Source: Collybiopsis luxurians FD-317 M1 | Taxonomy: Eukaryota; Basidiomycota; Agaricomycetes; Agaricales; Omphalotaceae | DNA length: 64,000 nt | NCBI GenBank assembly: GCA_000827265.1 | Contig: KN834779.1 | Span: 1-64,000, forward strand | Direction: 5' to 3' | In this document: one piece after another, positions 55,984 through 64,000 of the stretch | Numbering within the stretch: the first letter of the stretch is position 1 | How the letters are laid out: each line of letters starts with the position of its first letter | Notes under the pieces: model-generated | Databases searched by the model: none | What the model saw: only the letters and a program-made list of their open reading frames with translations | What the model was told of the DNA's origin: nothing | Translations under genes and position numbers: made by a program

Positions 55984-57700
55984 TGCTGAGATTGAGAAAC
56001 TCGAGGAGGATAGGAAACTGAAGAAACTTGCCGGAACAATGAGCATTTATAGTTCATTTGTTATCTGCATATTGGACTGTATCTTGGAAGCTCAGTAATG
56101 AGCTCTATATGATGAATCATCTTTGGGAAGATAACCAAATGGATGTATTGGTGTTGGTAAGGACGAAACAAGTTTGCTGAGCAAGCAACATTTTCTTCTG
56201 AGTCAGCTACAGTTTCGCCGTCAAGCGCTCAGGCACAGACTTCAGGCGCCGGAATCGCGTGACCGCGATTGCGACGCGTCTTCATGAGCGCGAACTTTCT
56301 TCTCATCCACAGGCTCTCACCCTGGAAATTAAAGACACCAAGTTTTTGGGTCTAGGCCATACCCCAAACGTAAAACTTGAATGTGTTCCTAGTGCGAAGT
56401 CGTCAAGTTGTCAGTGGCAAGACTCTTCTCAGTCTAACCGAGAAATTTTTCAAATCCTCGCCCATACCACGAGAGCACTCGCACTTCTCGCCCTCCGCGG
56501 CCGACTTTGGACATTAATTAAATACTCCAAATCTCCATCTGCGCGTACGATCTCTGTTCCATCTTACGGCTACAAAACTCGCTCATCCCTTCACATTACC
56601 TATCTGCTTAGGAACATGAGAGGCGGGCTTTTATGGATGCCGTTCTCTGAATATTAACAAATTGCATCTTCTACATTCAGAAGCAAGCGGCGTCTGCTCA
56701 ACTTGATCCAGCGAGTCATCCTGTATTCTTAGACTCATGGTCATTACCAACACACGACCATTACTGTACCATCACCTTACTAGCTCGCAATGTAATTCCT
56801 GAAGAAACAAGCCAAAGAACACCCTCGGCAAGGGAAAATACTCAGTTGCACTACAAATACACCAAGTTTTGCCCCCGGCATTCCCGGCTCCTTCTAGCTG
56901 CCTGTGGCGTTAAGCCGAAGCTTTTCTTCTCTTCACTCTGAACAGAAAAATGAAAATCAGGTATTTGTCTTAATGAAAAGTAATTAAAACAGATTCACGT
57001 CAATTACAGCGGAAGGTGCAATTCTTGACTGATTCTTCGCCTTCAAAATAATACTCTTACTTCATTCAAACCATGTAGTGGCACGCCTGCATCAAGGCCG
57101 ACTCATGAGCGAAGCGTCGAAACGTTGCTTTTGGAAGTATGGACATACCGTAAAGAGACTCAATAAGGAACTTAGATCGTTGTCAAGGGCTAATGAAAAT
57201 GTCGATCAATCCGAGAGCTCTTCGCGCTCGCCGAGCACAGGCTGTCTCGTGTCAAACTGTCACTTAAACATTTACGCTGCTCCAAGTTCGACGAACGAAA
57301 CGGAATCCATCCAAATATGGTAATTTGAAAACTTCAAACGAGACAGACCAAAAATAAAGTCTGGTCGTCCATCTATGGACACTCGAAACCTCAAGCTTTA
57401 AGCTTTAAGTACGGCTCTGGTTGCTTTTAACTTACATGGTCAATCAAAGGAACGGAGGTACTCTCGTAACAAAAGCATTAAGCTCCACACTCGATTCGAG
57501 CCCGCAGTTCGATATTGCAAGGTCTGCTGAACTTTTGAATTCATTCATCATGGTCTACATATGTTTACATTTGGCTTAGCATTCTCCGAAAGTTCATATT
57601 TCTTTTCAGACGAGACCTCCTGTGGAGTACTTACAACACCATCCAAATTTACCAAGCAAACTCTACGCCGAATGCGCTGAACTTGTAGCAGTGAAAAACG
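55984..57700. other. Intergenic, nothing recognised
   Basis: About 1.7 kb between divergent genes (MFS leftward, Gly/His-rich protein rightward). Open frames at 56259-56657 and 57078-57323 show no supporting features. Confidence 0.4.
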
Positions 57701-57701
57701 G

Positions 57702-57708
57702 TATAAAA
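57702..57708 (+). promoter_or_regulatory. TATA box of the Gly/His-rich repeat gene
   Basis: TATAAAA in the context CGGTATAAAAAGGACTAGG, 88 bp before the ATG, followed by a pyrimidine-rich leader. Confidence 0.6.
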
Positions 57709-57789
57709 AGGACTAGGATTTTGCTGCTTTCTCTCCAAGCACCTCAGCTTCTCAATCTCTTCGAGTAACATCTAGCTCTCTCTTCGAAA

Positions 57790-59947
57790 ATGCGATTCTC
57801 TGCAGCTACTGCGCTCTCTCTTCTCTGGTTCTTGACCACTGTCCATGGTCTCAGCATCAACAGGCTCATCGATGTATGTATTTCTATCGCACCTAGCAAA
57901 AAAACATGAATATCTAATAAGATCCCTCATCACTAGTCTGCGGCTGTTGCAAGGGCCGAAGAAGGTGGACGAGGAGACCACCGAGGCGGCCACAACAATC
58001 ATGGTAAGAATAGTCCTGAAAACTCGTTCACAACGACTAAGAAATTGTTGCTCTAGGCGACCACGGACACGGACACGGCGATCATGGTATGCGATTATAT
58101 CCAGGTGAAACATGCACGAGGGTTCACTCTAGCTTGCCAGGCCACCATGGATATCGCCGCTCCGAAGAGGAAACCGGTAAGTCAGAATGAGCAGTGGCAC
58201 ATTGAAGAAACTCACTCTGCTGCTGCAGAAGGAGGTCGAAGTGATCACCGCGACCATGGTAAGTAAAATCAATGCTATAGAGATACCCTCAGTACCTAGG
58301 GCGCATATACTCGAATTCTAGGTCATCATGGAGGACACGGAGGCCACGGGCACGGAGGTCACCATGGCTACCGCCGCGCTGAGGAAGTCACTGGTAAGTC
58401 AGGTCGAGTGACACACTGACAAAACTTACTCTCCTGTAGAAGGAGGTCGAGGCAATCACGGTGGCCATGGTCAGTAAACTCAACGCTGTAGAAACTGCTC
58501 TAAAACTTAAAGCGCATATATGTATATTCTAGGCCACCACGATGGTCATGGAGGCCATGGACACGGAGGTCACCATGGCTACCGCCGTGCCGAAGAAGTC
58601 GCTGGTAAGTCAAATCGAGTAGCACACTGACATCGACAAAACTCACTCTCCTGCAGAAGGAGGTCGAGGCGGTTATGGTAACCACGGTAAGTAAACTCAA
58701 CGCTATGAAAACTACCCCGAAAACTAAAACCCATATACCCATATTCTAGGCCACCATGGAGGCCACGGAGGCTATGGACATGGAGGCCACCATGGCTGGC
58801 GCCGCGCTGAAGAAGTCACTGGTAAGTCCATCCAGTGGCACTCTGACAAAACTCACTCTCCTGCAGAAGGAGGTCGAGGCGATCACGGTGACCATGGCAA
58901 GTAGATTTAACGCTACAGAGACTGCCTCAGAAACTAGAGCGCATATACGCATATTTAGGTCACCACGATGGCCACGGAGGCCACGGAGGCTATGGAAACG
59001 GAGGTCACCATGGCTGGCGCCGCGAGGAAGAAGTCACCGGTAAGTCCAGATCGAGTGGCACACTGACAAAGCTTACTCTGTTACAGAGGGAGGTCGAGGC
59101 GGTCATGGTGATCATGGTAAGTAAATTCAACGCTGTAAAGTCTGCCTCACAAACGAGCGCATATATGCATATTTTAGGCCACCACGGAGGCCACGGAGGC
59201 TATGGACATGGAGGTCACCATGGCTGGCGCCGCGAGGAAGATACCGCCGGTAAGTACATTGAGTTTAGGCTACGAGTCTATTGTGATTGATAACTTGTAT
59301 TACTGTAGACGTAACTGGTGCGTCCAACAGAACCTGAGCCATGGCGGACTACTGATGTTATATTCCAGAGGGCTACGGTCGAGGAGGTCATGGTGGATAT
59401 GGAAATCACGGCCATGGTATGTTCTTCGACATGACTTTTGAAATGAATCAATAATCATACTCTATTGGAAGGCGGAGGAGGATACGGCCACCATGGAGGG
59501 TATCCTTGGGCTCGCTCTGAAGAAGTAACTGGTAAGTGTATCGAGAGAATATACCTACTTAGATGAAGTCTGATTTTTCTTAGATGCTGCTGAAGGCTAC
59601 GGAAGAGGCGGATACGGTCACCACGGTCAGCTGTTTCTTCAAAACTTAGTAATACTAGATCTGAGGAAGCAATGTTGCAGATGGAAATGGAAACCACCGC
59701 GGAGGGTACGGACACCCTTGGGCCCGTGAGGAGGAGGGATATGGTAATGGTAGTGGAGATCACGGAAAGGGAGATCACGGTAAAGGCGACAACGGAAAGG
59801 GCGACCATGGCAATGGAAATCATGGCAAAGGGGACAATGGAAAGGGAGGCAAGTCTTTGGCCATGCTCTCGTTCTCCATGCAGACTCTCATTTGGCAACA
59901 TTATCATAGGCGACCATGGCAAAGGCGGCAAGAAAGGTGGATACTGA
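57790..59947 (+). CDS. Secreted Gly/His-rich tandem-repeat protein with dibasic sites (366 aa, 20 exons)
   Basis: Exon 1 (57790-57873) encodes the signal peptide MRFSAATALSLLWFLTTVHG and then LSINRLID. Nineteen small exons follow, from 57937-58003 to 59910-59947 (TGA at 59945). After a phase-0 first intron every intron is phase 1. Two exon types alternate: 72 nt (GHHGGHGGYGHGGHHG and then WRRAEEVT) and 30 nt (EGGRGDHGDHG). Type-72 exons start at 58322, 58533, 58750, 58959 (81 nt) and 59178; type-30 exons at 58229, 58440, 58657, 58867 and 59087. Six Arg-Arg sites occur, each preceded by Tyr or Trp and followed by Ser, Ala or Glu, separating segments of 34 or 37 residues. The C terminus becomes GKGDHGKGDNG-rich. 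Two introns (58897, 59849) appear to use GC donors. I infer a secreted repeat protein, possibly Kex2-processed and metal-binding. Confidence 0.82.
58229..59249 (+). repeat. Tandem repeat of a two-exon/two-intron cassette, about 209-219 bp per unit
   Basis: Five successive units start at 58322, 58533, 58750, 58959 and 59178, judged by the first base of each 72-nt-type exon. Introns repeat with the exons: 45-52 nt after the long exon (with ACTGACAAAACTTACTCTC-like sequence), and 61-63 nt after the short exon (with AGTAAACTCAACGCT and GCATATAT words). The exons within a unit total 102 nt, a multiple of three, so unit number can change without frameshift. Confidence 0.88.
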
Positions 59948-60170
59948 ACGCCATCATTAACAAACCAACAAGTAAGCGAGCAGAATGGTCAAATTTTCAA
60001 CGTGTACAATTAGTAGCCTGTAATTTGAACAGGCCTGTAGGATCTTTGAAGGAATGTAATTGTTTGAAGTAAAGAAAATAAAAACCAATGATTTTGTGGT
60101 CCATGAATACCAATCCTTCTCCTTGAATTCAATCGCTAGAGGCCAATACTTTAAATTCTTCAGCACTACT

Positions 60171-63100
60171 CTACACGTATTCTGCAGACTTGTCTTTCTT
60201 CTTAAATGCTAACAGTTGATTTAAAATCCAAGATTTCCAACACAAAAGCTTACTTCTTGGAATCTCAATTGGTGACGCGTTATCTTCAACCCGATCCTTT
60301 GAAGAACTCGATGAGCGGCTGACAGCTACAGCCATATCCTCCAATTTCAAGGATTTAATGTACTCCTGGTGATTGTTTAAATAAGCACGACCAAAACTGG
60401 GTCTTCAGCCGAAAAAGTAAGCTACTCACCTTTCTCCCAGCTTCAGGGAAAAATTGATCTATCGACTGTATCGCGCCTTGAAGCTTCAAAATCCCGTTCT
60501 TGATCGGTTCTAAATACACAGATCCAGCTGTCAGATTCTTCACATCCGATTCAACACCCGTGTTATCCGAGCCGGATGCAAATTCAATCAAATACGCCCG
60601 TAAAAAAACTACATTCCCATTCTTCTCCAAGCTGTCTAGCCATGAAAGATTGCAGGGAGATACTATGCATGGCCCACTCCAAGACGAGCTTCAGCCATTG
60701 TCGACACTCGTCCCATGTGAGACTATCTGGACGGAGCAAGATCAGATCGGTAACTCGCCCATCTTCAGAATGTACATAGGGCCACCGCTCGAATATGGAC
60801 AGAATTGCAAAATTCAGGTTCCGAGGTTCATACAAATAATTGATGTACTCTTCACGCGAAGCGTCTGGCGGAAGTGTCTTCAGCCCGGCAACATAGGAGC
60901 TGACCATTTTGACACCTTGAGACGGCCGGTGATATTTCGCAAACAGCTCCAAGCAATTGAGGTCCACGACAATCTGAAAAGCGTCCACTGAGCCCGTGCG
61001 CAATGCGATCGATAAGATGTCAAAGACTTTATTTGCGCTCGAGGCCATGTGCTTCGATAGCTGAGTACAATTGACATCCAATTGAAGTTGACGAAGTGTC
61101 CCTTGTGTTGCGCGACGGAGAGCCACAAAAGATGACTTATCCGTGGACACAGAACTTTGAATACAGACCTCAGGCTGCGCCGTCAGTGCAGCCCAATAAA
61201 CTTTCAGAATACTATCCCGCCGTTCAATAAGCCTTTCAGAACGCAAGGGATGATCACAGAAACCGGTTGTCTTGATAAGGCGCGAGACAAAGTCAACCAT
61301 GAAGTTGAAAAACTCCGTATGCTCCTTCGGATTCATTTCCGCTAGATCTCTTAACTCCTTCAGGACGTATTCAATGATGTCCCAATGTATGCTGCTAAAA
61401 TCGGATGGACTAGCAGAAATGTGGTCGAGAGCGAATTCCAAAGCTGCCGCAACAACTCGACAGTTAAGAGATAGCTTGGGAAAATCGAAAGGTGGGAGCA
61501 TTTTCAGGAGGTACAAACAAATATCTTTGGGCAAATGTAACCGTAATGCAACATGGATGGGCGTCATTTCGGAGAAGCTTGTATAGGTAGAGGGAATTGA
61601 TCCCCACACTGCGGGCAGTAATGCCCGGCAAAAGGAGGCAGATAGTTTGCTGCTATATTCATGTGCAGCAAATGTCCCGATCTCATGGGCACGTTGTGTT
61701 ATCCTCACCCAGACCAAGGGATGATGTAGGAGGTCTGTATGGGAGATAATGTACGTGCGATATTCCTCGGTCGTTGAAAGACTCCAAAGACCTTGCGCCG
61801 AATAGTAGGTGGCCTCGAATTGATTATCCTTATAATCCCTTAGAAGGGAGAAGGAAATTGGCCAGGGGAGACCATGGTCAGGGAAGAATACAAATAGACG
61901 ACAAAGTCTCTCTGCCGTTGTATGCAGTTGAGGGATGACTTGACGTGAATGGGGATATTTGCTATCCGAAGTGCAGCTACGAAGTAAGTGCTCATGCACT
62001 TGCGCGATATCCTTGTATTTGAATACTGTTTGAACTACCTGGCTAGCTGCTGCTGGAAGTCCGCCGATAGCTTGCAGCACCAAATTCTGAACAGAAATGT
62101 CAGAGGAAAGGTTGTATAACCAATGGAGGGCATCCACAGAAAGTTTATGGCGGATAGAGTCTATAGCATTTTTTTCTAGATCCTTTAGGGATAAGAAATC
62201 TTTAATAGCCCACTCGTCCGGCACAGTCGAATCAGATTCATCTTCAGGGAAACTGTGGAAGCTCGTGATCTTTCCAAGTGAACGACTAATCACCAGTCGG
62301 GTTTGCACAGCTATAGTGTGGATCTTGGCGCTAAAGATGAGAATGAAATCTGAAAAAGGTGTTTGATATGGACACTGTGGGTCCAAAATGGGAAAAAGGT
62401 GGCAAAGATGCAAAGCATAAACAGCGAGCGTCATCCACCCGACGACACATGAAAGTGTATAATTGATTGGAACAAAAAAAATGACCAGTCCAAGAAAAAA
62501 GAGGGAGAGCGAAATATGCATGATGACAGGAAGGGAACCAATAATTCATCGAACCTGCCATTTGACGAGTCCAAGGTACCGGTAGTGTCGTATGTGGCTT
62601 TGCTCTCCGGGTGGCCCCGAAGGTATTGTCATATATCTATGAAGCCACTGCTTGACTAAAACAGCTGCTAGAGCAACAATGAGTCCCAGTGAGAGACTGA
62701 CCACCCACAAACCATTAACCCATACTACAAGTGCATTAGGAACGGACCCCGAAATAGGATTCAGTGGAGACGAAGGCACAGATTTGACGGAACCGCCATC
62801 AATAGCTGCACGCTGGATAGCAATCAACTCGGAGATAAGGTGCGCAGTTATCTCGGTAAAATCAGGCTGGCTAAGGTTCTGCGAAAGGAATGTCGTGACT
62901 ACAGCAGAGAAAAGACCAGCCTAAGGTTAATTCATTCAACCGCCACCGCAATGCGAAAGATATCACATACAAAGACTAGTATGGCGTCCAAGCCATCCCG
63001 AGCTTCGCCAACCATATGGGCATCATACATTGTGCTTTCAGCTAAATACGTCCTCCATACACGTGCATTCAAACCAGTCTCTTCCCCAAGAGGATCTTCA

Positions 63101-63301
63101 GGAAGTCTCTGCTCATAATTCTCGCTGAAATCTGTCCATAGATATTTCGAGTAGGTGCTGAATAAATACATGGATCCTAGTACACTCACCCTGTCTGGGC
63201 GCGCTCCGTGTTCGTGGAATTCCAAAAAAGGGTTTCTTGAAAGTGTGACTGGAACTTTGAAAACTGGATGCTTTAATACGAGCAGGCTTAGTGGTGCTCA
63301 T
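60171..63301 (-). pseudogene. DUF6535 membrane protein, interrupted by one in-frame TGA
   Basis: Start MSTTKPARIKASSFQSSSHT (63301). The DUF6535 block follows: RVWRTYLAESTMYDAHMVGE, then ARDGLDAILVF spliced to AGLFSAVVTTFLSQNL, and NGLWVVSLSLGLIVALAAVL followed by VKQWLHRY (62640-62740). The frame then continues YLGLVKWQVR-stop-IIGSLPVIMHISLSLFFLGL: the codon at 62546-62548 is TGA where Trp is expected, with no possible intron to remove it. Downstream it is open for 645 aa (62521 to about 60640). An in-frame intron (GTAGTT to GACAG) joins SGSVYLEPIKNGILKLQ, and a second (GTGAGT to CACCAG) joins EYIKSLKLED. Stop TAG at 60171-60173. Two or three N-terminal membrane segments are followed by a long helical cytosolic part. 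The family is Agaricomycete-specific and of unknown function. A sequencing error at the TGA is the alternative explanation. Confidence 0.8.
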
Positions 63302-63934
63302 GTTCCATTTGCTTTCTGCAGCATTAACTAGCGGCTATAAACTGTACGAGGTTTATAGCATTTTACAAAGGCTGCCATATCTGCAAAGATGGAGAAGATG
63401 GACTATATCATGATTTTCCCTGTCAAGACATATCTTTGACAATCAGGATTCTGTACTAATTTGGGTGATACCTTGCTCTTCAGTCCGAACGATGAATATG
63501 TCAGTGTTCATTTCAATCAGGCTGATCAGAAATAGCTGTTAGTACAAGTGGCTTGCTAGATGACCTGATAATTTTTTTGAATTTCTAGCTTACTATTCAT
63601 CTGAGGCACATAGTAATATTCTAATTGTAAAAAGAATGTATGGAAAATTCTTCCAACTTTGAGAGCAAAAACAGCACAGAAGAAAAACAAAACAGAAAGC
63701 ATTGGGTGATGACAGGTGACAGTCATATCTGCCATGCCTCATCATCGACTCATAGATGTTGAATTTTGACCTACTTGAAACAGTGATAAATGATAGGAGC
63801 ATTATACATATCTTAATCGAGATTTTTTCAAGAGTCTAGGATGTATAGATCGTAGAGTTAAATTTAACCACTGCTATCTATAGAATTCTGTGTCATCTTT
63901 GATTGATACTTTACAGGAAACCTTACACACTCTT
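63302..63934. other. Intergenic between tandem DUF6535 copies
   Basis: Upstream region of the first DUF6535 gene and 3' region of the next. No gene supported. Confidence 0.4.
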
Positions 63935-64000
63935 CTACACATACTCTTGGGATTTATCTTGGTTATGAAGAGCTAACAATCGATTGAAAATCCAACATTT
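63935..64000 (-). CDS. C-terminal end of a second DUF6535-type gene (partial at window edge)
   Basis: On the minus strand the last 66 bases read KCWIFNRLLALHNQDKSQEY followed by V and a TAG stop at 63935-63937. This aligns with the end of the neighbouring gene (CWKSWILNQLLAFKKKDKSAEYV). The two genes are therefore tandem paralogues in the same orientation. Only the last 21 codons lie in the window. Confidence 0.65.
   Translation of the reverse strand, partial: KCWIFNRLLALHNQDKSQEYV

Noticed and set aside
56259..56657. Plus-strand frame of 132 codons
   Set aside because: No recognisable domain, no TATA or splice support, and it sits in the divergent intergenic region.
58229..59249. Regular 210-bp repeats, superficially array-like
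   Set aside because: Not a CRISPR array: the unit is coding, contains spliceosomal introns, and belongs to a eukaryotic gene with a signal peptide.

Overview
The window looks like nuclear DNA of a basidiomycete fungus, most likely an Agaricomycete. The support is: dense 45-65 bp introns with GT-AG borders; NACHT-WD40 (NLR-type) genes with a conserved C-terminal domain; a DUF6535 membrane protein; a BTB/POZ gene of the mushroom type; a Tnp2/CACTA transposase; and two intron-containing eukaryotic tRNA genes. No bacterial-style operons are present. All assignments come from reading the sequence; no database search was run.

Layout. 0.3-0.7 kb: a dense cluster of TGACGCA-type motifs abutting a 5'-truncated flavin monooxygenase (0.75-2.2 kb). 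2.6-6.7 kb: a small secreted protein, tRNA-Pro(AGG) and an intact PLP aminotransferase. 8.3-10.8 kb: the tail of a degenerate NACHT-WD40 gene joined to a CACTA transposase relic. 11.3-14.8 kb: a BTB gene, tRNA-Ala(AGC) and an intact seven-exon arginase. 15.3-42.2 kb: a decayed tandem array in which arginase (+) and NACHT-WD40 (-) were amplified together. It holds three NACHT-WD40 copies (the first two are pseudogenes, the third at 34.5-39.1 kb is open) and five broken arginase copies. Into the array went a 2.6-kb DNA transposon, a solo LTR with a 5-bp target duplication, and a 768-bp hAT-type MITE with an 8-bp target duplication. One assembly gap (126 N) is flanked by a probably artefactual duplication.

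43-64 kb is ordinary gene-rich DNA: a Gln/Pro-rich nuclear-type protein, a secreted sialidase-fold hydrolase, an AT-hook protein, an MFS transporter, a 20-exon secreted Gly/His-rich repeat protein, and a DUF6535 gene interrupted by one nonsense codon. The end of a second DUF6535 copy lies at the window edge.

The most interesting points are: (1) the NLR array, whose surviving copy carries 14 nearly identical WD40 repeats that differ at few positions, the pattern known from fungal allorecognition (HNWD) genes; (2) strong CpG depletion restricted to about 15.1-39.2 kb, with CG to TG/CA changes visible between arginase copies; (3) the gene at 57.8-59.9 kb, where a two-exon cassette (72 + 30 nt, all phase-1 introns) is tandemly repeated with its introns and each repeat ends in an Arg-Arg site, so it may be a Kex2-processed repeat precursor.
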